Positions 14,445-26,604 of a stretch of DNA of 64,000 nucleotides are shown one piece after another. The DNA comes from Sycobia sp. Sy_11. Lineage: Eukaryota; Arthropoda; Insecta; Hymenoptera; Epichrysomallidae. Within the stretch, counting starts at the first letter, position 1; each line of letters opens with the position of its first letter. The notes below the pieces were generated by a model. The model had not been told where the DNA came from and did no database searches. It saw nothing but the letters and a program-made list of their open reading frames with translations. The DNA lies in NCBI GenBank assembly GCA_018907035.1, contig JACCIC010000003.1, forward strand, positions 6,668,001 to 6,732,000. The letters run 5' to 3'. Both the position numbers and the translations under genes were made by a program.

Positions 14445-15400
14445 ATGTTTGCAATAACAATTATCTTCTTCAGCCTTACTTTAGTCACAGGTAAATGAAC
14501 TATTGTTTCAAACTAAATTTTCATGAAAAGTAGAAAATTTTAATGTATATTATCGAATAATAAAGAACATTCAGTACGCGTATTTAATCATATTCCAGTC
14601 GCGTGAAGCACGGCTTTTAGATTTTATGTGAGTGCTCAACTAATTTTACAGGATCCCTGGCTCATCCATCCGTCATTGGATTGAAGCCGCCCTTCCCCAA
14701 TGGCCGCATCGTCGGAGGCGTCGAGGCCAAAATTGAGGATCACCCTTGGCAAGTATCACTCCAGGTCTACGGATTCCACTTCTGTGGTGGTAGCATAATT
14801 TCCGAGAACGTCATCCTCACCGCCGGCCACTGCACCACCGCCTACCCCGCCTCGTCCATCACCATACGAGTGGGCAGCTCGAAAACCAACTCGGGCGGTA
14901 GCGTCCACCAGGTGACCGAGATCGTGCGACACGAGGACTACAGCACCAACATCTTCGGTATACCCGAAAACGACCTGGCGGTGCTGAGACTCAAATCGCC
15001 CATCGAACTAGGCGAGACTGCGCAGCCGATCGAACTCTACGACCAGTCGGAGGAGGCCGTGGATGGCGTTCTCTCCACTATCACGGGCTGGGGTTCCACT
15101 AGAGAGGGCGGCAGCGGCGCCGACACCCTTCGCACCGTCGACGTCCCCATTATCAGCAAGCCGGTCTGCAGCGACGCCTACAATTCGTGGGGCGGCATCC
15201 CAGACGGCCAGATCTGTGCGGCTTACCCAGCCGGTGGTAAGGACACCTGCCAAGGCGATTCAGGCGGCCCGCTGGTCATCAACGGACGCCAGGCCGGGAT
15301 CGTTTCCTGGGGTAACGGATGCGCCAGAAAGGGATACCCGGGCGTCTACACGGAAGTTGCCTCTTATCGCGACTGGCTAGTGCAGAATGCGGGTGTTTAG
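14445..15400 (+). CDS. trypsin-like serine protease, copy 1 (two exons)
   Basis: Exon 1 is 14445-14490 and exon 2 is 14652-15400, with a GT-AG intron of 161 nt. The joined frame encodes 264 residues. Exon 1 encodes a hydrophobic signal peptide. A short propeptide ends in NGR before the mature N-terminus IVGG, so activation is by cleavage after Arg. The S1 peptidase triad is visible: His in LTAGHC, Asp in ENDLAVL, Ser in GDSGGP. Asp six residues before the catalytic Ser (KDTCQGDS) predicts trypsin specificity, cleavage after Lys or Arg. Six cysteines fit three conserved disulfides. There is no CLIP domain, which suits a secreted digestive or venom trypsin rather than a clotting-type protease. 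Length is normal for the family. The protein differs from copies 2 and 3 mainly in the signal and propeptide. Confidence 0.93.
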
Positions 15401-15720
15401 GTTCACCACGCTTACATAACCTACTTACTGTAGATATAAAACTGTATAACAGTGTTAGAATACACTTTCATCAATCAAGAATAAAAAATGACGTATAACA
15501 AACAATTCGAAAAAATTTCTTTTTATTTAAAAAAGTTCTGCACATGATTATAGATATTGAGAATATTCTATCATGCTTTTGTTCTTATATAAATTAATAA
15601 ATTATAAATAAGTAAGCATACAATGTGAGAGCGTAAATATTTTTTAATGTCTAATAGCTCTGAAACATGTTAGTTTGAAAATAATTGTTATAATTAAAAA
15701 TAAATAAATACCATTTTGAG
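15401..15720 (+). promoter_or_regulatory. 3' UTR and polyadenylation region of trypsin gene 1
   Basis: An AATAAA signal lies at 15480-15485, 80 bp after the stop. The sequence from the stop to about 15650 is nearly identical in the three trypsin genes, far more so than their introns. Confidence 0.8.
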
Positions 15721-15840
15721 AAAATCATGTAAGAAACTTAGTTAGGAACTTGGTCGTAAAAACAATCATTGAAATAAATCTTTAATATTTGAATATGTAT
15801 GGATGAACAGGAAGTTGAAAAAAAGTTTATTTAATATAAT

Positions 15841-16330
15841 GACTCTATAAGTTAGCTATGTACTCGGACGCCTTTAAAAATTAAAACTTTTACTTAATCA
15901 ACTTGCTGTAGATATAAAACTGTATTAGAATACACTTTCATAAATTAAATATAAAGAATGATACATAACAATTAATTTAAAAAATGTTTTTATTTAACGA
16001 ACTCCTCTAACTCCCGAATTATAATTATTTAAATGTCAGTCAAAGTTTATATATAGTTAACTAATATTATTAATTATTACAATTTTGTAACTTGACATAT
16101 ATGGTATAAGGAAAAGATTAAGTGTTTTATTTTGATGAATTTCATCTACTTACCGACAAGAAAAAGATTAATTTTCTATGTATTCTTTGTAATTTATGTT
16201 AAAATCTGATGATAAAAAATAATTTATCATTTTTTGGATAAAAAGATAATTCACACTTACCTATTATATTTGATTATGTGCTTCTCAAATATAATAGGAG
16301 AAATAAACTTTATTTAACATAATAACTTTA
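15841..16330 (+). repeat. decayed second copy of the trypsin 3' flank
   Basis: The segment at about 15901-16010 (gatataaaactgta, then agaatacactttcat and a degenerate polyadenylation region) repeats the gene 1 3' UTR with many substitutions. It continues into sequence homologous to 28206-28500 downstream of gene 3 (shared words such as ttttgatgaatttcat). It is likely the tail of an older trypsin duplicate whose coding part is gone. Confidence 0.65.
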
Positions 16331-18985
16331 TGAAACAACTTATTTAGCACAATATAAAAATTACATTCCTATATGTTGAAGAACCGAACAAATTCTTAAA
16401 TTAAATAGAAGTAAAACATAAAATGTTATTTTTAAAAGGAAAAATTTGTACTCTCGATAAATTTAATAATTAGTTTTTATCACATTCCATTATAAAACGA
16501 TTCGTTTAGCATAATCAATTTGAATATTTTAATAATAGACCATTGGTCAAAGAAAATTTATTTAATTTTGAATTAACTGCCTTTCAAACAGTAATCATAT
16601 TCTTACTGCTTTTAGTAATATATAAATATTAAAATACAAAGAACCATAGGGTGGCCTCTAAATTTTATAAATCTAAATTTGTTTATACGTATCATGATTA
16701 TTATCATCTATACTATGTACGTACTTAAACATTTTTCCTTTTCTTCTCAAGATTATTAAAAAAAAAAATTTAATTCGAGCTGAAAACGAATGACCGAATT
16801 TATTATAATTTGCTATGACTCTTTTTTAGATTTTTTAAATATACTTATTCATTTTAATCAGTGTTCAGTTCATTTAATAATACATAATTAGTTTCTAATA
16901 GAAATTTATTTTTTAATTCATTACCATTATTATATACAAGCTAATTTCGATACAATAGGAAGGTAATAAAATATGATTTATTTGGATTCTATAATGAAAT
17001 GTCACCATAATAATTTCATTGAACAGATGTATATTTAAAATATTTTTATACATTCTTATTTCATATTAGTTTTTAATCTTTTTTGATTAATGAAGCATTA
17101 TACGTTGGCTACGGTGTTAGACTTTTGAATTTAGACTGCCAACGCCTCTATCTATCTGCGAAAGCATCTTGATTATCTTGCTTAATCTAAGGAACATATT
17201 GTTTTTGTCCGATGCTGATCTCGAAAAGAGCGCGTCCAATAATGAAGACTCGGCACGGATGGATGACATGGATTCATCGTGTCTGCCAGTATTGGGATTC
17301 CAAGACACAGCGCAATGACAAATGGGCTCGCACTCGAGAAGGAGAGAGAAAGAGAGAGAGAGAGAGAGAGTAATAAGAGACGGAGTAATAATAATAAAAT
17401 AATATAATAATAAGACGCAATAATGTCGATTCACGGTAAGTATCGGACTAAATCCAAGCGCGACCGCTAGATGAAATCTACCTTGGCCAGAAAATATGTG
17501 AATGGTAGATATGCCACCGAGTATAATAAAGTATTTCGTGTAAATTTTTCATTATACTGAAAAAAATTGCCCATAGTACGAAAAGCGTAATGAAATAAAT
17601 ATATGTTTTTATTTTTAATAATACTCGGTATATCTGAAACGTGTGTACTTTATCAGCAATCTCTCTCAGACTTTATAACAAATGCTCAAATCGAAAGCAA
17701 TTTTGATATTGAAAATGTAAAAATAATAAATTAAATACTCCGTATACTCAGTGTTCAAAAACCATAATTAAATAAAAGCTCACTGAAGGAATTAAATTAT
17801 GTCAACAGTTATGTACCTACTCACAGTATCAATACTTGCTGAAACCTTATTTTCAACGTTTAGTTGACAGTTTTGTACAACACAGAGATTAACCGTGACT
17901 AAACTAGGATGCGAGTACCATAATAAAACATTGAATACGCTTTCGAACGAAAGAGCTTCTGCGATTTCCATTTTTAGGTCAACATCGCATAGTACGCTTC
18001 CTACAATTCTTACTATTGACGTGGTATTATTATGAACTGCTAGCTGTGCAGATACATCAGATATAGAGAGGCTATCGGATAAGACATTAAAGATGAAGGG
18101 TTCCATTGAGTGGTGGTGATGATCTTACTATCCACTATATATATTTTAATAAAAGCAATGAATTATCTGTATGTGAGTGAGCAAGTAACACACCTTAGAC
18201 CCGAGAAAGCGATAGCGAACTTGACAGATGTCATTGTCGCTATAACCAAAGTCATCTGGCTCAATCTAAACCTAATCCATCAGCCATATATTGTAACCTT
18301 TCCTTGAGAGATTTCTTATAATATTTTATGTCATACTAACCTGATTATATTCCAAATGTTGAAAATACATAAAATGTATTGTTAAAAAATAGCTTTGTTT
18401 TATTGCCTTATATAAAAACGAGAATATTGTTTCTTCATGTTTTAAGTGACGAAAATGAAAAAGAAGGTGTAAATGATTGTAATTCCATTGGAATGGCTAA
18501 TGTACATAACGAACTAACTACAATAAATACGACTGACATAATGTTCAAAAAGCAATACATTTATACATCAGTTCCGATAGAGAGCTTATAATACAACGGG
18601 ATATAACTTTGTATATTTGTGACTAAATGTTGCGTATGATGGAGACACCCCATTGGATATACCATTTTTATCTGAAAACAAGAATAGATATTTCTAACAT
18701 ACTTCTTCTACCTTTCATACTACTATTTAATATAAATATATTATAAAAAAAAGAAGATTCGTTTTCGAAAAGTTAGTAGGCTGATAAGAAATTCGTTAAT
18801 TTTTATATTTTACCATGTCGTTAATATGAGAATTTTTAATTAACAGCATTGTGTGATTTAACGCATTAGAATGTCGTATTATGTCCTAAATATTGTATTG
18901 CCTTATTTTTTCCCAATATGTACATTTTATCTTTTTCAAGAATTCATTATAACTACAAATTATTGTATATTAACTTTGTAATACA
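16331..18985. other. AT-rich intergenic stretch between trypsin genes 1 and 2
   Basis: AT-rich, with a less AT-rich patch at 17110-17480 that contains a (GA)n tract (17340-17371). Open frames of about 100 codons occur on the minus strand at 17117-17434 and 17792-18106. A 65-codon frame occurs on the plus strand at 18110-18307. None could be assigned to a family, and they may be chance or decayed exons. Confidence 0.5.
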
Positions 18986-18989
18986 TTTA

Positions 18990-19260
18990 CTGTTTAAATT
19001 TATATTTTGGATTATATTTGAATAATATTATTGAAGTAATTTTTTCATTTTAATTAATAAATGTACATCAAAGAATTTCTTTAAAATTTAAAAATAATAA
19101 TTTAAAATTATACCTATGACACAAAGTTTTAGTAACTACCATGTCACGAATATGTAGTAGAAATAGATTGTTCGTCACCACAGGTACGTAAAATTACACT
19201 TATTCTCACCCATTTTATTAAAATAATGCAACTTGAATAACAAATTTTAATCAAAAATAG
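18990..19260 (+). repeat. relic of the cysteine-rich gene upstream module
   Basis: This block aligns with 32960-33235 and 57845-58110, the 5' flanks of the two cysteine-rich peptide genes. Shared words include atttaaatttatattttg-like sequence, cctatgacacaaagtttta, and agattgttcgtcac. No exon 1 follows, so it is an orphan upstream segment. It shows that the peptide-gene family once extended into the trypsin array. Confidence 0.65.
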
Positions 19261-20783
19261 AGAATAGAGTTGCTCAATTAATATCAAACGAGAATAGTCG
19301 TTGAGGACAAACACCTGGAAATATTTCTTGCTAACTATCCTGAAAAGAATGGTTAGAGTGAAAATAGCCGAATATCTGCCGATGATAATCTACATGGGGT
19401 TTGATGCTTGCAGTTTATTGCTATCTCGGGCTAACCATCCTGTGGTTTAACACCTACAGCTTATGTTCTTGATTTATAGAACATTTGTCATTAACCTATC
19501 ATAGATATAATGTAGTCAGCATATCATATTATATGTTATTATCGTAATGATCAAATCTATGGCAACATACGGTTTTTTATAAGTATTTGAGGTTATTTTT
19601 ACCTTATACTTATAATACTTTATAATTCGTTACTCTAGAATTCGAAGATAACTATATCTGCCGTTTTGAATTTTTCAATACTATACGTATAAACTTCCAT
19701 CTGGAGGTATTACATAACAAAATATACTTTAGACATAAAAAATAAAGTAACAGTTCATTGAAACTGACAGATATTTTTTCTCATGTACCATATTTCAGTA
19801 TTATCTGAACCTTAAAGTTTCTAAATGTAAAAAAGTAATACCACGGATTATAAAAATCTGTTTAAAAAAAATTTGCAGTGGTTTTTAAGTAGAAGATATA
19901 GAATAGAATAAAACTTCTCGATATGAGTTCAAATTGAAAACATGTTCAAATCTTCTACATTGTTTTGACTGCAAAAAACTGGATATTTCGAAATAAAATA
20001 TTAAGAATAAATAACTAAGTAATAGAATAGATATAATGATGGCTTATAGAATATTATAAAAAAGGAGGGGAAAGCCAATTGTTCTTTCCGAAAAATTTTA
20101 AATGTAAATTGCCTAATAATTATGTACATTAACAGTTAAGACATTGTTATTGCTATATTTTTTAAATTAAGGATAGCCGACCTTGGGAGGATATTCTATA
20201 TTGTGAAGTTACATCATAAGATTATTAGTAACGATTTCATGACTAGCGGTTAATAATGAAATACGGAAAGAGATATATCATAAATAAGTATCATGTGAGT
20301 ATATTTTTAAGTATAATATTCTCAATGGTTGACGAATGTTGATCACGGAATTGAATTCTGATGAACAATTTTTATAAATATATTTTCAAATCTTCGAGAA
20401 TTTGTTAAAGAGAAAAGCAGTTTTTTCTTTGTGTAATTATGTACTACGACTTACACTATTAATTATTTAAACTTTTACTTACAGTAGTGACAGTAGAAAA
20501 ACTTTTTTGAAGAACATTGAATAGTTACTTACGTGTCTATTAACTATAACTTTAATTTGTATTACAATTATTGAACTATATCCTTCCTATTATATTATAA
20601 GCGTTTCTTAGTTGCATTATTGGAATGTGAACAATATTCAATTCATATAATTTATAAACTTCCTTCTACTATGTTGATTTATTTATTAACGTTAATCGAA
20701 CGTACCTATCTTTTATACTTAATAATTAATTATTAAAAGTCTTGAGTAATTGAGTGTATTTAAATAAATGTCTTCAATTCTCT
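19261..20783. other. AT-rich intergenic stretch
   Basis: AT-rich and rich in stops in all frames. Nothing further was recognised. Confidence 0.55.
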
Positions 20784-21018
20784 TGAGAAAAGCCTATGAT
20801 AATGTTAATGAACTTGAATCAATCGATCTACTTCTGATATCTACATACACGCAGTATTCAAAATTATATGCATCGGATTATCGTACATTCAAATGAACAA
20901 TAAGTTGTTATTAAAAAGAGCTTTAGGTTCGGTCAAGTACCCCATGGATTTCCAGTATATAAATTGAAATGAATTTACCGGTTTTCATCAAGTGCTCTTT
21001 CAATTGTAGAACAGCAAC
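20784..21018 (+). promoter_or_regulatory. promoter and 5' UTR of trypsin gene 2
   Basis: A TATA box (tatataaa, 20956-20963) lies 63 bp before the ATG. Conserved GATA-type sites are at 20798-20802 (GATAA) and 20878-20882 (TTATC), in the same order as in copies 1 and 3. The block around the TATA box is almost the same as in copy 1 (ccccatggattt upstream of it). Confidence 0.75.
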
Positions 21019-22039
21019 ATGTTTGCACTAAAAATTGTCTTCTTCAATGCTGTTTTAATATCAGGCAAGTCAGCAAATGTATTGAAATAAAATTTTATTC
21101 ACATTGAAATTTTTCAAAAGTTAATATCGAATAATAAGATACATTCAGTGCGCGTTAATATTCGAATTAAGTAAAGCAGGATTTTTTATTTTTTTGTGAA
21201 TACAGAACTTACGATTTTCATACTTTCATTCTGAAGATTTCATAAATTTTATACATTTTATTATTAATATGTTATCGTTGAATTTCGTAGGTGCTCTGGC
21301 TCATCCATCCTTCATTGGATTGAAGCCGCCCTTCCCCAATGGCCGCATCGTCGGAGGCGTCGAGACCAAAATTGAGGATCACCCATGGCAAGTATCACTC
21401 CAGGTCTACGGATTCCACTTCTGTGGTGGTAGCATAATTTCCGAGAACGTCATCCTCACCGCCGGCCACTGCACCACCGCCTACCCCGCCTCGTCCATCA
21501 CCATACGAGTGGGCAGCTCGAAAACCAACTCGGGCGGTAGCGTCCACCAGGTGACCGAGATCGTGCGACACGAGGACTACAGCACCAACATCTTCGGTAT
21601 ACCCGAAAACGACCTGGCGGTGCTGAGACTCAAATCGCCCATCGAACTAGGCGAGACTGCGCAGCCGATCGAACTCTACGACCAGTCGGAGGAGGCCGTG
21701 GATGGCGTTCTCTCCACTATCACGGGCTGGGGTTCCACTAGAGAGGGCGGCAGCGGCGCCGACACCCTTCGCACCGTCGACGTCCCCATTATCAGCAAGC
21801 CGGTCTGCAGCGACGCCTACAATTCGTGGGGCGGCATCCCAGACGGCCAGATCTGTGCGGCTTACCCAGCCGGTGGTAAGGACACCTGCCAAGGCGATTC
21901 AGGCGGCCCACTGGTCATCAACGGACGCCAGGCCGGGATCGTTTCCTGGGGTAACGGATGCGCCAGAAAGGGATACCCGGGCGTCTACACGGAAGTTGCC
22001 TCTTATCGCGACTGGCTAGTGCAGAATGCGGGTGTTTAG
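21019..22039 (+). CDS. trypsin-like serine protease, copy 2 (two exons, GC-AG intron)
   Basis: Exon 1 is 21019-21064 and exon 2 is 21291-22039, giving 264 residues. The donor is CAG|GCAAGT, a GC donor with otherwise perfect consensus, and the acceptor is TTTCGTAG. The next GT (4 nt downstream) would break the frame, so a GC-AG intron of 226 nt is the best reading. The signal peptide comes from exon 1, the activation site is NGR|IVGG, and the triad residues lie in TAGHC, ENDLAVL and GDSGGP. The specificity-pocket Asp precedes Thr-Cys-Gln. The mature enzyme differs from copy 1 only at VETK versus VEAK. An in-frame ATG at 21269, within the intron, could give a 256-residue unspliced product, but the spliced form matches the paralogues. 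Confidence 0.9.
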
Positions 22040-22510
22040 GTTCACCACGCTTACATAACCTACTTACTGTAGATATAAAACTGTATAACAGTGTTAGAAT
22101 ACACTTTCATCAATCAAGAATAAAAAATGACGTATAACAAACAATTCGAAAAAATTTCTTTTTATTTAAAAAAGTTCTGCACATGATTATAGATATTGAG
22201 AATATTCTATCATGCTTTTGTTCTTATATAAATTAATAAATTATAAATAAATAAGCATACAATGTGAGAGCGTAAACATTTTTTAATGTCTAATATGTCT
22301 GAAACATGTTAGTTTGAAAATAATTGTTATAGTTAAACATAAATAAATATCATTCTGCGAAAATCATGTAAAAACTTGGTTAGAAACTTGCTCGTAAAAA
22401 CAATCATTGACATAAATCTTTAATGTTTGAATTGGTATGTATGAACAAGAAGTTGAAAAAAAGTTTATTTAATATAATGACTCTATAAGTTACCTCTGTA
22501 CTCGGACGTT
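22040..22510 (+). promoter_or_regulatory. 3' UTR and downstream flank of trypsin gene 2
   Basis: AATAAA at 22119-22124. The flank matches those of genes 1 and 3, with similarity falling off gradually and ending near 22540. Confidence 0.75.
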
Positions 22511-22980
22511 TTTAAAAATTGATGCCTTTAAACCCCACTGTCATGATGAATAATTCTTTTTTTTTAATTGTACTATGTTGAACATAATATTTAGATATTT
22601 GTACGCACTGCTTCAAAAATAATAATTAGTTTAAAACGTAAAGCAAAAAATAATAGTAATGTAAAATATTTCTTCGCTGAAATAATAGCCGAACAAGGTT
22701 GTTGATGTGTTTCTATTATATGAAAAACTTCGAAACCTATAAAGTGAAACTATATACAGTTTATAGATAATATAAAGATTAATAAATAAATAGTTTTGTC
22801 AAAATTACAGCTTAATAAAATAATGATATCATTTCTAAATAGACAAACTAAAGTCGACACTTAAATACACTTAACCATCGACGTTAATCTTAAATATATT
22901 TATTGTACCCACGATTACTTATAAACTGCTTATTCTTAAGAAAACGGAAAAACATCTGTTTTATTATAAGAAATTAAATC
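22511..22980. other. AT-rich stretch
   Basis: AT-rich spacer between the trypsin 2 flank and the LINE fragment. Nothing else was recognised. Confidence 0.5.
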
Positions 22981-23760
22981 ATTAAATCAACAACAACAGC
23001 AACAACAATATTAATAACAACAATAATAACAACGGCCGAACGATATTGTCAGGCCCACATGGTCCTACGTCTCTCCAAAGACACTCCCTTTCAAGGTGAA
23101 ACACCTCGCAATGAAAGAATGTGTGAAGTGCATCGTCTCGGGGAGCGCAAAAGTGGGCACAGCTCGGATCCGGTACTTTCCCCATCTTGTGGAGATAGGA
23201 TCGAAACCGACCGTGCACCGATAAGAGCTGTTTGAGGTGGTAATTAACCTCTCCGTGGGACCTCTGGAGCCATGGGTTTAACTGATTGATCAGTCGAGCC
23301 ATCCATTGGCCGCGCGGTTCCACTCCCGCCATTCTTTTTCTATATTTTTGGGCGATCAGTGCATCGGCCCATACCTCAGCGCCGTATAGGATGATGGATT
23401 CAGCTGTCCTTATAAGCAGAGGGCGCTTGCAGGGTGCTGGACCGCCGACATTGGCCATCAACCTGCTAAGTTGTGCTGTCACTCGGGCAGCTCTATCCGC
23501 CACTTTTTTTATTTGGTCCGAGAAGGTTAGCTTGGAATCAAGCGTCACCCCCAGTTACCTTACAGGTGCTTTGGTACTCACCGTCGTGTCTCCAACCTGC
23601 ATAAGGCGTATCTTTGGGATACGTTTCATAGTTAGGAGCACGATCTCCGTTTTCGCCGCCGCCAGTTCTAACCCATTGTTCTCCATCCATCTCTGCACTC
23701 GACGCATCACCTGGTTGAGTCGCATCTGTGCAGCGTCATAATCCCTAGCGATGATAATAG
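22981..23760 (-). mobile_element. R1-like non-LTR retrotransposon fragment (C-terminal part)
   Basis: Read on the minus strand, the translation covers the end of a LINE reverse transcriptase and the region after it. It contains GLELAAAKTEIVLL, then LGVTLDSKLTFSDQI, then ESIILYGAEVWADAL. The C-terminus has a C-x3-C-x8-H-x4-C type motif (CAHFCAPRDDALHTFFHC) as in R1-clade elements. An in-frame stop (TAA at 23557-23555) and an internal deletion after EVWADAL show that it is dead. It is 5'-truncated and ends in a GTT/ATT-rich tail at 22981-23030. Confidence 0.8.
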
Positions 23761-23785
23761 CTGCAATAATAATAATAACAATAAC

Positions 23786-23824
<39 letters not shown>
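23761..23824. repeat. (AAT)n microsatellite
   Basis: AAT/AAC triplets between the two LINE fragments. Confidence 0.9.
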
Positions 23825-23825
<1 letters not shown>

Positions 23826-24465
23826 TGGGGCCTTAAGTTCAGCTACCACACGCGTCCCCGGGGTTGCGGATAGGGGAACGACCACTCGCGGTCAGTCACG
23901 AAATAAGCACCTGTAAGAGTGACGAATAAGTGGCCGTGGACAAGAACTTCGAGCGAAAATAGTGGTATTCGCCCGTCTACACACCCACTTATCATTCACA
24001 CACCTACATATCTGTAAGATAGCCGTACTCGGACTGGGGAGTATATCGAGAACTCTATAAACGAGTTTCCCTCACGTATGAATGTGACCAGTTGGAGCGA
24101 CAGTAAGGTCTTGCGGATGCGATGATTACTTGTTGATTGGTTGGATTAGCTGCGAGGGAATCACTTCATGCTTATGTGCGTTCCCCTTCTGGAGGATACA
24201 GTTGTAAAACCAGATGGCACTCCTGGGCCCCACAAGTAGGGGGCCCGAACCCAGTCTAGCCAACATGGGAGGTTGCCCCACACAGTGGTAAGACGTCGTC
24301 AGACGTCAAATCTCGCTCCTCGTAGTAGTGCCGTATGGCGTACGGGTGGGACCCTGCTGCGAGTCGTGGGGGAGGAACAGCCGAGGCCACCGGAATGTAG
24401 GAGGGCTTCAGTATTGGGGAGATTCAGGACGCTGAACCGTCATCTCCAACAAGTGATCCTCCTGA
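23826..24465 (+). mobile_element. probable 5' region of a LINE element
   Basis: A sharply bounded GC-rich block in AT-rich DNA, starting gtggggccttaag. Near its end (about 24340-24450) a frame encoding RTGGTLLRVVGEE followed by LGRFRTLNRHLQQ resembles the start of ORF1 in R1-type elements. It lies head to head with the preceding minus-strand LINE fragment. The assignment rests on a short stretch and needs a database comparison. Confidence 0.45.
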
Positions 24466-26378
24466 CCATCACAAATATAAAACATTTAACACAAGTTAAT
24501 AACTATACTTTTCCAGAGTATAATTATTAATTTGTACTAAACTTACTATTCCAAAATACATTACCGTATTTCAAATTATTTTATTATCGCACTGTTTCTG
24601 TAGGAGTTTGAATATTCGACTTTTATGATTATCATCTTGATGGATTCTTCCATAACGATTGATCTGAATACGGAAATCACTATTATCTTTATTGTCGTCA
24701 GAGTACTGAAAAAGATTGAATTTATCAACTATTCAATTTATATATTTGATCTATTTATTAATTAAATGTAAAAAGTTAGATAAATAATTTTAATGGTTAT
24801 TATAATTTGTATTTATATTACTAGTACCCTAAATTTGTAATAATAGGTAAGTATTATTTTAATTAGATTTTCTATTATTTTGTAATGGTTTCCACTGCAA
24901 TAAAATTAAATCACTATTATTAGTCATCCAATTACTTTGTATTATTTTAATAATAAAATATATAAATTATAAATGCGAATAAAAACTTTGAAGCTAAATG
25001 AATTATTTAATGCGTCTGCTCAAAGACACTGGTGAACATAACTCGAAATAAATACGCTGCTTTAGCGCATCCCCTCATATCTTTCATTTTCGTCGAAAAA
25101 TATTTTATAGAAAGAATGTATTCTTGTGTTTCTGACCCATTTTTTGACCCAATGAGGAATTTAATACAAAATCCTCTATCTTTTGATTTTATCTCTAATA
25201 CTACTTGAATAATATCGTACGACAATCTGCATCGTTGCTAAGTTCAGGACAACCAAGTTCCTCTTCCTTCTCACTAAACCTGCTGCTGTCTCACAACTTA
25301 CGCTGAGACGGAGACAAGGCCTTCTTTCTCGGTAGTATTCTATCATTTTAATAACTTTAACTACTTTACCACGATAACATGCTCTATACTAAAGTCTAGA
25401 AGATAATAGTAACAAAAATTTGCAGCACAGATAGATTCAACGGATACATTTATACAGCTTATAAATATTACTTTACTACAAGGTACTTATTTTTTTGACG
25501 TCGATAAAGCTAAAATTATTCGCGTCTTACTGAAGCCCGTGGCATTCAAAAAATTAATGGCCACGCAGAATGCTCGATTATGCTAGCGAATAAATGAAAG
25601 AGTACGTGATTCATTAAACATGGGAATTCTTCCGTCGTGGATCAACGTCGTGAATGAAATATAGCATAGAGCGCTTAAAAGTCACACCGAAATGATAACT
25701 CAAGATGAGGCTCAAACGAATGCCTACGTGATCAATGAAACGCTTTCACTGTGCTACTAATTGACTTAATGAAATGACAGAGAGGAAGTCGCTGTTGATG
25801 TCTATGTGTGCTTTTTGACAGCTATATTTCTAGCCTCCAATGACTCGAAATAGGTATATTCAAGCCAACTCTGCCCGATCATTGTAAAGCCTAAAATTTA
25901 TTACAATTTCCTACTTACAATTGGTACTATCTTTCTTTAGTGTTACGTATATTCCAACTTTTAACTACGGACATTCCTGTTTTACTGTCTTCCATGGCTC
26001 ACTGTCTGCTTTTCTCGAAGGGGTCAGCGCTTCAAAATCGATTGTTAGTTCGTATTCCATCCAAAAGGAGCCGTTGTATATAATATCTTCTTATTTTATA
26101 TCATATCTTCTTTTTCTATAAACCTAGACAACTTGAAACTGAAAATACTCTGAAATAGATGACCTCTATAAGCTCTTAGTCTCTTCAAAGATTTCGGGAA
26201 ACTACTGACTGTTTATTTTTCATTTTTCAGCTGTTAGGAATTTTATGTTCATCATTTTAAATAAAATATTATTTTACAAGCAAAAAAATTATTTACTTAA
26301 TTTTTATATCGTAAAATTATTATTAGTAAATTTTAAAAAATTACGACAATTAAAAAATATATTGCCCCAATTCTCTAG
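24466..26378. other. AT-rich intergenic stretch
   Basis: Mostly AT-rich. A moderately GC-richer part at 25000-25900 has a 72-codon minus-strand frame (25007-25225) that matches no family I recognise. No gene is supported. Confidence 0.5.
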
Positions 26379-26604
26379 AGAAAAGACTATGATAATGTTA
26401 ATGAACTTAAGTCAATCAATCATCTGATATCTACATTCACGTAGTATTAAAAATTATATGCATCAGATTATCGTACATTCAAACGAAGAATAAGTTGTTA
26501 TTGAACTGAACTTTAGGTTCTGTCACTTCTGGCTTTCGAGTATATAAATTGGAATGTACTTACCATTTTTCATTAAGTGCTTGTTCAACTGCTAGAACAG
26601 TAAG
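26379..26604 (+). promoter_or_regulatory. promoter and 5' UTR of trypsin gene 3
   Basis: A TATA box (tatataaa, 26541-26548) lies 64 bp before the ATG. Conserved GATA-type sites are at 26391-26395 and 26468-26472. The block just upstream of the TATA box has diverged more than in copies 1 and 2. Confidence 0.75.

Noticed and set aside
15008..15380. Long open frames antisense and out of frame inside trypsin exon 2, repeated in all three genes
   Set aside because: They are shadows of the GC-rich coding exon and repeat only because the exon repeats. No family similarity was seen.
17792..18307. A 104-codon minus-strand frame next to a 65-codon plus-strand frame with a chemoreceptor-like feel
   Set aside because: No splice sites linking other exons, no recognisable motif, and open frames of this size occur by chance.
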